Shown here piece by piece: positions 27,171 to 34,965 of a stretch of 46,995 nt of DNA (within the stretch, counting starts at the first letter, position 1; every line of letters begins with the position of its first letter). A program made the position numbers and the translations under genes. The notes below the pieces were generated by a model. It made no database searches. It saw only the letters and a list, made by a program, of their open reading frames with translations, and had not been told where the DNA came from. Origin of the DNA: Akkermansia muciniphila (GTDB lineage: Bacteria > Verrucomicrobiota > Verrucomicrobiia > Verrucomicrobiales > DEV007); the NCBI GenBank assembly GCA_945883495.1, contig CAMCXS010000045.1, forward strand, positions 1 through 46,995, given 5' to 3'.

Positions 27171-27782
27171 TCAAGCGACGCCTCGTGCAAGATGGCGGAA
27201 ATAGGTTCTCAGCGGGACGCCCTTACGCTTGGCAATCTGCGCGTGCGTGATGGGTTGCCCGTTTTCATCAATGGCAGTCTTTACGCCCGGCCGCCTTCCG
27301 CGCCGCTTTGGTTGCGCCGTCCGCTCCGATTCGGTGCCATCGGTGGCGGGTGTCGTGCGCTGCCGTGGCGACGGTGCGGAAATGCCAGCTTCGCGAGAGT
27401 GCCGGACTTCAGCCAAGAGCACCTCGAGGACTACGAAGGACACGACGGGAGGCATGGCGTGCATGAAGTATTTCAGAACGTGTGCCGCATCCGGTCCACT
27501 CCACACGTGCATCACATTGAGCATCGCGGAAATGCCAGTGAATCCGAGGACGAGAGCGGAATAATGGGTGCCGTCCCTGCCAGCGATGGACGCATTGAAT
27601 GCCGCAACGGCGAGAGCGATTGCCCCCGCATCTACAAGCAGCGGGAACAAGGCCGGAAATGCCATTGCGTTTTCCTCGGCAAGCTCCTTCAATGCCGCGA
27701 ACGACATCACGAAGGCCGCCGCGTTGATGACGGCGAGAGCAGCGTAGAGAACAACGGTTGCGGAGAGGCGAGGCATTTTCAT
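27171..27782 (-). CDS. DUF2637-like membrane protein with basic HTH-like tail
   Basis: This 203-residue protein has four hydrophobic helices in the first 130 residues. They carry the pattern LVDAGAIALAVAAF and MLNVMHVWSG, which I associate with DUF2637 (SpdA-like plasmid transfer/spread proteins). A flexible linker follows, then a basic KRRGRRPG segment and a final ITHAQIAKRKGVPLRTYF stretch that reads like a helix-turn-helix. A membrane-anchored DNA-binding role is therefore possible. DUF2637 proteins are best known from actinobacterial plasmids, so its presence here hints at plasmid ancestry. It is divergent from the RHH gene. Confidence 0.6.
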   Translation of the reverse strand: MKMPRLSATVVLYAALAVINAAAFVMSFAALKELAEENAMAFPALFPLLVDAGAIALAVAAFNASIAGRDGTHYSALVLGFTGISAMLNVMHVWSGPDAAHVLKYFMHAMPPVVSFVVLEVLLAEVRHSREAGISAPSPRQRTTPATDGTESERTAQPKRRGRRPGVKTAIDENGQPITHAQIAKRKGVPLRTYFRHLARGVA

Positions 27783-27882
27783 CGTATTGGAATAAAGTAT
27801 GAATCTAAATGTCAGCCGTCAAAGGAATTTAGTATGCATCGAATTCGCTGGCAGATTCTCACGGATGAGCTACAATTCCGCG

Positions 27883-28077
27883 ATGAGTGAAAATGCCAGC
27901 AAGCGCCGCCGGGGAGCACCGTTGCACGGCGAGGAAAAGAAGGTGCGGAAGACCGTCACCATTGATCCGAAGGTATGGGATGCCGCCGCCGAAACTGCCG
28001 CCCGCCGTGAAGAGTCCGTCAGCGGAGTGGTTGAAGACTCGTTGCGTCGCTACGTGAAAAAGAACGCTGGAGAGTAA
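27883..28077 (+). CDS. Small ribbon-helix-helix-like DNA-binding protein
   Basis: This 64-residue basic protein has a beta-strand and two-helix pattern: KKVRKTVTIDPKVWDAAAET followed by AARREESVSGVVEDSLRRYV. This is the usual shape of RHH repressors and antitoxins. The ATG at 27883 (MSENASKRRRG) is chosen over upstream starts because the preceding residues are not conserved-looking. It is convergent with the VRR-NUC gene and may repress the element's operon or the neighbouring DUF2637 gene. Confidence 0.65.
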   Translation: MSENASKRRRGAPLHGEEKKVRKTVTIDPKVWDAAAETAARREESVSGVVEDSLRRYVKKNAGE

Positions 28078-28176
28078 ATGCCAGCAAACGCGCAAGGATG
28101 CCGTTTTTAGGCAGGGATCGCCTCTTCCGCTGCCGTGTCTCCCGGCGCCATGATTATCGCCGCGTGACGTCGCCTC

Positions 28177-28608
28177 TCAAGCGGGAAGTGCCAGCTCCAA
28201 CCACTCGCCCGGACTTCCGGCCAGGTATTCCAAGATGACATCCCGCGCCGCCTCCCATCCCGCGCAAACTTCCGCACGGTAGCCTTGCCCACGTAAGCGT
28301 GAGATCCATTCCGCCTGTTCCCGAGAGATCCGGCCGCCGTCTCTCCGTTTCAGTTCGATGAAGAGCCCACCGAATCCCCCGCCTGGAACCAGCAACGCCA
28401 AGTCAGGCAAACCAGGCGCCAAGCCTTGAGCCATCGCCGCGCCAGCGCTTCCACGTCGCACCGCGCCGTTTGGAATCATGACGAGCATCCGCAACCGGGG
28501 TTCAGAGACGGAAGCCAGCCGCGCCCATTGGATCAGAGTCCTTTGTTCGTGCGCTTCGCTTGCAACGGGAAGGCTTGGCGCTTTCGCTCGTTTGGTCGCC
28601 ATCTTCAT
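28177..28608 (-). CDS. VRR-NUC domain nuclease
   Basis: This 143-residue protein matches the PD-(D/E)XK-type VRR-NUC fold. It shows MLVMIPNGAVRR, then GLAPGLPDLALLVPGG (catalytic Asp), GLFIELKRRDGG (E-x-K) and ISREQAEWISRLRGQGYRAE with a closing VCAGWEAARDVI. Stand-alone VRR-NUC proteins are common in phages and satellites, where they may act in DNA processing or packaging. The ATG abuts the stop of the preceding terminase-like gene (TGA then ATG), so it is the last gene of the replication operon. Confidence 0.85.
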   Translation of the reverse strand: MKMATKRAKAPSLPVASEAHEQRTLIQWARLASVSEPRLRMLVMIPNGAVRRGSAGAAMAQGLAPGLPDLALLVPGGGFGGLFIELKRRDGGRISREQAEWISRLRGQGYRAEVCAGWEAARDVILEYLAGSPGEWLELALPA

Positions 28609-29265
28609 TCAATCCTTCGTGGTGTCTCGAAGACTTGCCCGAATCTTTGCTACCGTGGATTCCGACAAGACCTTGAGCTTGATCGGTTCGGCATAGTTGA
28701 GCATTTCCGACAGCTCCCGCAGTGCGCCCAGTTTGTTCACGGTGGAGACTTCGACCGTGACCACTTCGTCACCGGCTTTGGTGTAGGTGGTCTTGCGCTT
28801 GTAGCTCTGGCAAACCGCGCCCGCTCGGATCTTGTCCGCTTCGCTGGCGTCCGGGTCTTCGAGAATCTCCATGATCTCTTTCGCCCCCATGAACACCACG
28901 CCTTGCAACCAAGCGATCGTGTTCTCTCGCGACAGGACCGCAGCGTCCAGCAACGAAAGCCGCTCGTTGAACTTCGCTTGCCATTCACGCAAGGCATCCT
29001 CTCCGCCGTTCGGTCCAGATTTCCGTTCTTCCAGTTCGCGCAAGTAGGCTTGCACGGCTTTGCCCTTCCAGGACCGCGCCGCGATTGCCCCCATGCCGGG
29101 AGTCTTTGGCTTTCCGGTTGCTTTCGCCCAAGCGTCAAGCTTCGTCATTCCGCTTAGATGCAGCTCGACGAATTGCCGCAAGTGTGGTTTTAGGTCATTT
29201 CGCCTGCCTGTCCGGCTGGCGCCACGCCCCGTATTGTTGTCGGTTTCAGGTTCGTTTGGCTTCAT
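28609..29265 (-). CDS. Terminase small-subunit-like protein
   Basis: This 218-residue protein has an N-terminal helix-turn-helix pattern, LKPHLRQFVELHLSGMTKLD then a region ending SWKGKAVQAYL, similar to the DNA-recognition part of phage small terminases. A central helical stretch follows, then STVNKLGALRELSEMLNYAE, which resembles the KLKALELLGKHLG end of those proteins. Small terminases choose the DNA to be packaged. No large terminase is encoded in the element, as expected for a satellite that redirects a helper. The ATG at 29265 is chosen because its context repeats that of the preceding gene. Assignment by resemblance only. Confidence 0.5.
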   Translation of the reverse strand: MKPNEPETDNNTGRGASRTGRRNDLKPHLRQFVELHLSGMTKLDAWAKATGKPKTPGMGAIAARSWKGKAVQAYLRELEERKSGPNGGEDALREWQAKFNERLSLLDAAVLSRENTIAWLQGVVFMGAKEIMEILEDPDASEADKIRAGAVCQSYKRKTTYTKAGDEVVTVEVSTVNKLGALRELSEMLNYAEPIKLKVLSESTVAKIRASLRDTTKD

Positions 29266-29279
29266 GGTTTCAGGTTCAC

Positions 29280-29576
29280 TCAACTCAATCCTTCGCATGG
29301 TCCGGCCGCAATTTGCATAGTGACAAACAGGTTATGCCAACCGGCCAGGGATGCGTATTGCGCCGCTGCGATTAAATGTTCTCGCTCGGTTCCAGATCTC
29401 GCCACGACCGAGAGTTCTCTCGACCTCATAACCGCAGACTCCCCACCTCTCGCGAGAATGCGAGGCTCCGCCGTATCCGGGTCTTTCTGAATCGTCGCCA
29501 GCATGAGGCGGATTAGTTTTTCGTCCGGGTCCATCGGTTTGCTGTCTTGTGTTGCGCTGGGCTCGTTTGTCTTCAT
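29280..29576 (-). CDS. Small unknown protein in replication operon
   Basis: This 98-residue protein is of no family I recognise. It is mostly helical by composition, with an acidic start (PMDPDEKLIRLMLATIQKD) and a hydrophobic C-terminal helix (AAQYASLAGWHNLFVTMQIA). It lies 9 bp after the helicase gene and 14 bp before the terminase-like gene. Its start region shares the string TGAAACCATGAAG with the latter, so both are probably translated from one message in the same way. Confidence 0.6.
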   Translation of the reverse strand: MKTNEPSATQDSKPMDPDEKLIRLMLATIQKDPDTAEPRILARGGESAVMRSRELSVVARSGTEREHLIAAAQYASLAGWHNLFVTMQIAAGPCEGLS

Positions 29577-29585
29577 GGTTTCAAA

Positions 29586-30908
29586 TCACTCGTAAGTTGC
29601 CGGAAGGAATCGCAGGAATTGCCCTTGGAAGCGCAGCTTGATGTATCCGTTCGGCCTGCCCGACCGGTTTTTATCTATCACCAGACCGATGTCGCGGCAC
29701 TTCTCATCACGCGATTGCACCGCGAAGGTGTCGTCATCTTGATCGGCCTTCGGGTTGCCGTGGTCGCCAAGGAGTCCGATAAACCACGCGTCTTGCTCGA
29801 TCTGCCCGCAGTCGCGAAGGTGCTTCCGGCTGAGACTGCCCGCCGGTTCCGACTCCGCCTCTCGGTTCAATTGAGCCAAGGCAATCACGGGGATGTTGTT
29901 TTCCTTGGCGATCCGAACGAGCATGTTCGACGCGTTGCCGATGCGAAGTTGAGGGTTGCGCTCTTCTTCCGAGGATGAGGCTGGAACCAACTGGATGTAG
30001 TCCAGGCAGAAGAGCTTGATTTTCTTTTGCCGAACCATCTTGCGCACCATCCGCTCGATCTGCGGGACCTTTAAGAACCGGTCGTCGCAGTGAATTGGAA
30101 GACTCACCAGCTCTTTCATGCCTCGCTGAATCTTGTTGAAGTGCCAATCGGTCAGAGCGCCGGATTGCATGGCGCCGAAATCGACTTGTTGCTGAGTCGA
30201 AATCAGGGCTTCGAATGTCTGCGCCGCGCTCATCTCCAGGTTTAGGAAGTATGACCCGAAACCATGTGACGCCGCCTTCAGCATGATCTGGCGCACTAGA
30301 GAAGTCTTACCCATCCCTGGCCTCGCCCCGAAGACATACACGCGCCCCGGTTGAAACCCGTTCGTTGCGTCGTCCAGGTCTTTGATTCCTGAAGGGATTC
30401 CCGGATAAACCCCACTAGACTTCGCCTGCACGCGAGTTTCCAGCTCAGCCAAGACGGCGTGTGCTGCCTCGTTCATGGACGGGACTCCATTGGAGTCTCC
30501 CAAGTCGTCCGAAATGCCCATCACGTCCTTCTCAATCAGGACATTCAACTCGTCCGGGTCAGTCGTCGCGACCTTGGCGAGAATCGAGGAAGCAAACGCT
30601 TGCAGGCGACGTTTCAGTCTCGCCTTACGGCACTCCTCCAGATAGTAGCCCGAAGACGCGGCCGATGGGGCGAAGCGGTAAACCTCCACCATGAACGCTG
30701 GTGGGACGCGGTCGAGCTTCCCTTGTCCCTTCAGCCATGCGGCCAATTCTGCCGGGTTTGTGCGCCCCGAAATCCGGGAAGCTTCCAGCAGCTCCCAAAG
30801 AGCGGAATCCGTGAACCAGTCCGGGCCAATTTCGGGGATGTCTGCCCCTTGCAGGACACACGAAACCAACCCGCGCTCTGCTTTATCGTTTTCGAGTAAC
30901 TCACTCAT
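29586..30908 (-). CDS. DnaB-family replicative helicase
   Basis: This 440-residue protein has an N-terminal DnaB domain (about 1-110, starting SELLENDKAERGLVSCVL). The RecA-like motor follows, with Walker A GARPGMGKTS (K201), Walker B IKLFCLDYIQL, and H4-type motif IALAQLNREAE followed by GSLSRKHLRDCGQIEQDA. The usual C-terminal DKNRSG and NGYIKLRF motifs close it. It would unwind the element's origin after loading by the upstream initiator. Its start overlaps the initiator stop as ATGA, so the two are translationally coupled. It is slightly short compared with chromosomal DnaB, as in many phage versions. Confidence 0.92.
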   Translation of the reverse strand: MSELLENDKAERGLVSCVLQGADIPEIGPDWFTDSALWELLEASRISGRTNPAELAAWLKGQGKLDRVPPAFMVEVYRFAPSAASSGYYLEECRKARLKRRLQAFASSILAKVATTDPDELNVLIEKDVMGISDDLGDSNGVPSMNEAAHAVLAELETRVQAKSSGVYPGIPSGIKDLDDATNGFQPGRVYVFGARPGMGKTSLVRQIMLKAASHGFGSYFLNLEMSAAQTFEALISTQQQVDFGAMQSGALTDWHFNKIQRGMKELVSLPIHCDDRFLKVPQIERMVRKMVRQKKIKLFCLDYIQLVPASSSEEERNPQLRIGNASNMLVRIAKENNIPVIALAQLNREAESEPAGSLSRKHLRDCGQIEQDAWFIGLLGDHGNPKADQDDDTFAVQSRDEKCRDIGLVIDKNRSGRPNGYIKLRFQGQFLRFLPATYE

Positions 30909-32035
30909 GCGGGCAAGCCATCGTTAAGTTCAGCCTCGCTCGGAAGCTGGGCCTTTAGTTCCTCACACTTGCGCTTAAGCTCGCCAAGCTTAACCTCAGC
31001 ATCCGGGAGCAAGACTTTCCCGTCACCGCTCCAATCGTAGTTCGCTTTGTTGTCCTTGATCGCCTTCGCCTGGCCCCTTAGCGCTTTTATATCCTTCTCG
31101 ATCTGCCACGGCTCCATCGGTCGCCTAGGCTTGGCATCCGACGAAGTCTTCACGGGCGTCTCGTGGCGTTGCGCTCGCTCCAAGTTCTGCGCCTTCAGGA
31201 GTTGCTGACCTTGCCCACGAAGGAACGCGAGGAACTCCCGGAGGAAACTACGAGGGTTTGCCTCACGGTGCCGGGCGATCAGTTCAACGTCGGGGTCGCT
31301 CAGCTTGGTTGCGCTTCCTTCGAACGCCTTGCGGTGTTTGTCCGTAAGTTCGCTTTCAGTGATCGCGAAGAGCCGTTCGGCGATCTTCACGAGAAGCGGA
31401 TCATTCACCGGTTGACGTTCGCCCTCGCCCTTCGCTTCCGATTTCGGGCGAGTTTCCTCTTCCTCCTCTGAAAAAGATCTACTGGTCAGATACCCCGCAT
31501 TAGCTGCGGGGCCCTCCGCACGAAATGCGGGGCTCTCAGTGTCAAGCCCCGCAGTAGATGCGGGGCTCTCACCATCATGCCCCGCATTTGCTGCGGGGCC
31601 CTCCGTTCCCCGCTTCGCCGCCTTTCGGGCCTTGCGAGCTTCGATCGTCGCCCAGTCGAATTGAAGCTTGTAGACGACAGTCGTTGGATTGCCATCTTCG
31701 CCACGAAGGCGACGAGGTTCCTCCTTGATTGAGCCTGTCCTTCTGTCGATCCGCTGAACTACTTCAGCGTATTTGATTTTGCCGCTTGCACGCAATGCCA
31801 CAAGTGCGCCTTGAACTGCTCGCTCTGATTTCAACCCGGTATCGCTCATAATCGTTGCGACCGATGGCCACGCTTTGAGCGTTTCGCAGTCCGCATAGCG
31901 GGCAAGGCAGACGAGAACTGCCTTTTGCGTCGAGGTGGCCTCTTGCTCACAGGCCCAGTCCAGCAAATTGTGAAGCCTGACTTTACCCGGGCGCAATTGC
32001 TCCGCAGTAGAGGACGATGGTCTTGAAGCGAACAC
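30905..32035 (-). CDS. Replication initiator (HTH_36-like) with origin iterons inside the gene
   Basis: This 376-residue protein has an N-terminal winged helix-turn-helix of the HTH_36 replication-initiator type (RLHNLLDWACEQEATSTQKA, then TLKAWPSVATIMSDTGLKSE and RAVQGALVALRASGKI, about 20-95). A low-complexity linker around residues 145-180 follows, then a helical C-terminal half. The linker coincides with four palindromic DNA repeats (31493-31598). This is the same layout as lambda gene O, where the initiator's coding sequence contains the origin it binds. The helicase gene follows with a 4-bp overlap. The GTG at 32035 is the first start of the frame. Initiator function is inferred from domain, position and iterons. 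Confidence 0.75.
   Translation of the reverse strand: MFASRPSSSTAEQLRPGKVRLHNLLDWACEQEATSTQKAVLVCLARYADCETLKAWPSVATIMSDTGLKSERAVQGALVALRASGKIKYAEVVQRIDRRTGSIKEEPRRLRGEDGNPTTVVYKLQFDWATIEARKARKAAKRGTEGPAANAGHDGESPASTAGLDTESPAFRAEGPAANAGYLTSRSFSEEEEETRPKSEAKGEGERQPVNDPLLVKIAERLFAITESELTDKHRKAFEGSATKLSDPDVELIARHREANPRSFLREFLAFLRGQGQQLLKAQNLERAQRHETPVKTSSDAKPRRPMEPWQIEKDIKALRGQAKAIKDNKANYDWSGDGKVLLPDAEVKLGELKRKCEELKAQLPSEAELNDGLPA
31493..31598. repeat. Four 19-bp palindromic iterons (probable origin)
   Basis: Four copies of CCCCGCA-N5-TGCGGGG lie at 31493-31511, 31514-31532 (left arm CTCCGCA, one mismatch), 31547-31565 and 31580-31598. Starts are 21, 33 and 33 bp apart; the last two intervals are about three helical turns. 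The loops differ (TTAGC, CGAAA, GTAGA, TTTGC), so the arms are what is kept. A more AT-rich, purine-biased stretch follows in the direction of transcription (31440-31490). Confidence 0.7.
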
Positions 32036-32095
32036 GATACGGAGAATGCGCCGGAAATCCTAATTGCAGAAGAGCACCAAAGTTCCGGCGATCAT

Positions 32096-32383
32096 TTAGG
32101 CCGAAGTGATAGAAGCCGGAGGCTTGAGTTCAGACTTGAGAACAAGCTGCGCTTCCCGGGAGGCGGGATCAATCTGGACGACATACCAGCCGTGAGGCTG
32201 ATAGGACTTGGTCGCCAACCATTCGTTGAGCGCCTCGACGGTGAAGAGCCGCTTCCCGGTCTCCGTGATGCGCTCCGGCGTGAGGTGCCCCTGCTTGGAG
32301 GCGATGTGGAGGTATTGGCGGGAAAATCCAAGGATATTCGCCGCTTCAACCATTGATATAAGGTGACTATGTAAGGAGTGCAT
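32096..32383 (-). CDS. AlpA/excisionase-like DNA-binding protein
   Basis: This 95-residue protein has an N-terminal MerR-type helix-turn-helix, ISMVEAANILGFSRQYLHIA then GHLTPERITETGKRLFTVEA and LNEWLATK. This is the pattern of AlpA, HTH_17 and recombination-directionality proteins. A short beta-rich tail follows. As first gene of the element's minus-strand operon, it is placed where satellites carry their master regulator or excisionase. It would act at the initiator promoter or at att. A second ATG ten codons in is possible. Confidence 0.7.
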   Translation of the reverse strand: MHSLHSHLISMVEAANILGFSRQYLHIASKQGHLTPERITETGKRLFTVEALNEWLATKSYQPHGWYVVQIDPASREAQLVLKSELKPPASITSA

Positions 32384-32639
32384 TTTCCGTTATATCGCGA
32401 GGGGACGCTAACATCGGAAGCCTGTCAAAAGAAATTTACTTGAAAAAATATGACCACCGTTCCCCGTCTTTATATTCTCGTAAAATCCATAAATTACACT
32501 GTTGTTTTGTTATGTGATTTGCAGTGCCGATGCGCGAGACGCGCAGCCTTATAGAGCGGACAATTTACGCTTAGTCATGACTCTGGAAGATTCGCCGCTT
32601 GCTTCCCTAAGATGCCGCCCCAATCTTCCGCGCGCGCAA

Positions 32640-33051
32640 ATGGCTCTTTACCCTCGTGTCTCCGGTGCCCGTCAAAATCCAGCCCGTGCAGCTCCGTCCT
32701 GGTTTGCGGGAAATGTACGCGACCGCAATCATGTTCGAAGCGGTTGCAGTCGTCTGGCCGGATCACCTAGCCAAGTGTCCCCGTGTCTTTGCGTCGATCA
32801 CCGCTCAACTCTCCACCCCGGTGCTGACCGTGGAACCGTGCGACGTGAGCGCCGCCGTAGCTCATGCTGCGGAGGAAAGCCGATTGCTCCGAGAGAGAAC
32901 GAAAGCGGGACTGGACCGAGCCAAAGCGGAGGGCGTGAAGATCGGCCGCCCGCGCAAGCTCACCATGGCGCAACGGTTGGCGCCGCGCCTCGCCCGTGCT
33001 GCGGAGGGCATGAGACAGCTTCAAGAAAACCGTTCGGTTTCTTCTCTATAG
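32640..33051 (+). pseudogene. Decayed small serine recombinase (resolvase/invertase)
   Basis: Two frames each hold part of a resolvase. One begins MALYPRVSGARQNP, like the ALYARVS start with the catalytic serine. The other continues VVWPDHLAKCPRVF, which corresponds to the VWKLDRLARSPR helix, and ends with LLRERTKAGLDRAKAEGVKI and GRPRKLT, a textbook resolvase E-helix and linker. The start and the rest are in different frames, and the DRLxR motif is degraded to DHLAK. This is a frameshifted, inactive remnant. The open frame from 32656 may still be translated. Confidence 0.55.
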
Positions 33052-33083
33052 TATGGCGGTCCGTGTGTCAATCGTATGGCATC

Positions 33084-33215
33084 ATGGCATGGTGGGAATT
33101 CGCTTTGGGCGTGGTCGCGTGGCTCGGCGGCGTCGTCGCCATCGGCCGGACTCTCGATGACTTCCGGAGTGATCCGCCCCGGGGAAAGAGGGGACAGGAT
33201 TCACGGCAGGACTAG
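33084..33215 (+). CDS. Possible 43-residue single-helix membrane protein
   Basis: A short frame begins with MAWWEFALGVVAWLGGVVAI, a single hydrophobic helix, and ends in a charged tail. It follows the recombinase remnant. There is no clear ribosome site and it could be chance. Confidence 0.25.
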   Translation: MAWWEFALGVVAWLGGVVAIGRTLDDFRSDPPRGKRGQDSRQD

Positions 33216-33594
33216 GCCAGGTCGCGCGAGGGCGAGAGGAGCCGATGCAGTAGCTCCCCGGGAGTGAGCCCCTACGCTCCACACGCCACGGGGGCGGGAG
33301 GTAGAGAATCCATAATGAGCGCCGCCCGGTTCTGATTTCCCCGAGCGCGAAAGGGCGGAGATATTCAGACCACGCTCACGACATGATCAGGCGACTGCCC
33401 CGCACACGCGAGAGTTGGAGCGTGGTCGCCAGCTCCGCCCGTGTCGGATTCGTCCGCAATGAGGAACGCATCGGCCGGACTTGCGGAGCGTCCTAGAACG
33501 CCTTCCGATTGTGCGAGTGCCGCGTTGAATTCCTTGGGATTGCCGGAGTTCAATGATCAGTTGCGCCTCAAGGGAACAGTGTTAGTGATGAAAT
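33216..33594. other. Intergenic stretch in the element without a supported gene
   Basis: Open frames on both strands overlap here (33365-33553 minus, 33441-33629 plus), but neither has a recognisable motif or ribosome site. I see no clear repeat or hairpin. It may be residual DNA from the decay that broke the adjoining serine recombinase. Confidence 0.35.
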
Positions 33595-33804
33595 ATGAAA
33601 GAATACCTAGTCAAACTCAAAGACACTAAGGGCTTTATCAAGATTAAGGCCGCATCAATGCTGTTGGAGCATCAGGGGGCATCGCTCATTTTTTGGGACA
33701 GAGAGGGGGTCCTTGTTGCGGCATTCCCGAGAGAAAGCATTGCTGGCGCAATCGAAAGGACCCATTGCATTGAAACCCCGATTGAGCTTCCGAAGCTCGA
33801 CTGA
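33595..33804 (+). CDS. Small unknown protein
   Basis: This 69-residue frame is richer in A and T than its neighbours and reads like a compact beta/alpha protein: EYLVKLKDTKGFIKIKAASM, LIFWDREGVLVAAFPRESIA. I recognise no family. It lies in the element and ends four bases before the convergent stop of the second tyrosine recombinase. The composition and tidy spacing suggest a real gene. Confidence 0.5.
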   Translation: MKEYLVKLKDTKGFIKIKAASMLLEHQGASLIFWDREGVLVAAFPRESIAGAIERTHCIETPIELPKLD

Positions 33805-33808
33805 TTGC

Positions 33809-34795
33809 CTACAATCCAAGCGCCCCGGTTTCGTTGTCCTGCCAGACTCCAAAGTCTTTGACGTAGGACCGGAAGACCTCAACGGACTTGTGCCGCGTCG
33901 TTTTCATCATGCCGCGTTCCGTCGCGCCGTTCAGGACGCCTTGAGAGACGAACCCACGGCGGAGACTGTGACCGCTGAAAACATCGGCGAAGCTTTCCCC
34001 GAGGGCGCCACCGATCCGCGCCTTGATCATGAGGCGGATGGCTTCGCCGCTCATTCCCCGGCCGGTCAACTTCCCGCCCTTGCGAAAGCTTTGGAACACG
34101 GGACCGGAGACGATGCCCGAAGCCGACAACCATTCGCGAAGAGCAGCAACGGGGCAGGTGGACGGATTCCGCCCGGCAGCGATGCCGATGGCTTGACCGT
34201 CTCCGGCTTGGTCCGTCTTTGACTTGCGAATGGTGATCTTCACCCCGCGATCTTCAAAGTTCAGATCTTCGACGGTGAGGGCGCCCAGCTCCGAACGGCG
34301 GAACGCTCCCGCGAATCCGATCAGCAGCAACGCCTTGTCGCGCTTGGCTTCCGTGGTCGCCTTCCGGTCCAGTTTCGAGGCGATGGCTTGGAGATGCGCA
34401 GTCAACACGGGTTCCGCCTTTTTCTTCCGCTCCCCACCGCTCGCCTTTTGGTTGGCGATGCCGCGCACGACGGACCGCACCAAGCGAGTCTTGCCCGGGG
34501 CGTCCAGCCCTTGAGCTTCGTGCGCTTGATTGAGGACGGAGAGACGATGACGAACCGTTGCCAGCTTGTAGCCCTCCGCCATGGCGGCCAAGTAATCGGC
34601 GACGGTTTCAGGCGTTGCCGGGAGTGCTTGCCGTTCGTTGAGTCCGCACCACCGGACGAAGTCAGCCCACGCTGCCGCGTAGCTCCGCCGCGTATTGTCT
34701 GCGGTCGCACTCTCCAACGCTGCCGCCGCACTCGCCGAAAGAACGGAGGGGCGGGCAATCTCGGAAGAACCAGAGGCGGCAAGAATAAGCTTCAT
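33809..34795 (-). CDS. Second tyrosine recombinase (XerC/D-like)
   Basis: This 328-residue recombinase has a SAM-like N-terminal DNA-binding domain (ADNTRRSYAAAWADFVRWC). The catalytic set is complete: R166 in AFRRSEL, a beta-hairpin lysine near K193 (IRKSKTD), H276-x-x-R279 in SGHSLRRGF, H302 in TTRHKS and Y311 in FRSYVKD. It could cut and rejoin DNA independently of the tRNA integrase. It is not next to either att end. It may act on another site, resolve replication products, or have come from an earlier inserted element. Confidence 0.85.
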   Translation of the reverse strand: MKLILAASGSSEIARPSVLSASAAAALESATADNTRRSYAAAWADFVRWCGLNERQALPATPETVADYLAAMAEGYKLATVRHRLSVLNQAHEAQGLDAPGKTRLVRSVVRGIANQKASGGERKKKAEPVLTAHLQAIASKLDRKATTEAKRDKALLLIGFAGAFRRSELGALTVEDLNFEDRGVKITIRKSKTDQAGDGQAIGIAAGRNPSTCPVAALREWLSASGIVSGPVFQSFRKGGKLTGRGMSGEAIRLMIKARIGGALGESFADVFSGHSLRRGFVSQGVLNGATERGMMKTTRHKSVEVFRSYVKDFGVWQDNETGALGL

Positions 34796-34965
34796 GCGCC
34801 ATACTTGCCATAATGTTTTATTATCGCAAGTTATTTCGTCGGCGAAAGATTCCTATAAAGGCCAACGAAAGTCTTTGCTGGCTAAGCTTTTCCAGCTACC
34901 AAGGTGTTTGGTTTCGCTGAGTTGCGAGGTGAAGTCGATTGTCGCAATTCCGGAGACTGACAGGC

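Noticed and set aside
31493-31598. The GC-rich palindromes read as transcription terminators
   Set aside because: They lie inside a coding sequence, occur four times at regular spacing and lack T-runs, which fits iterons better.
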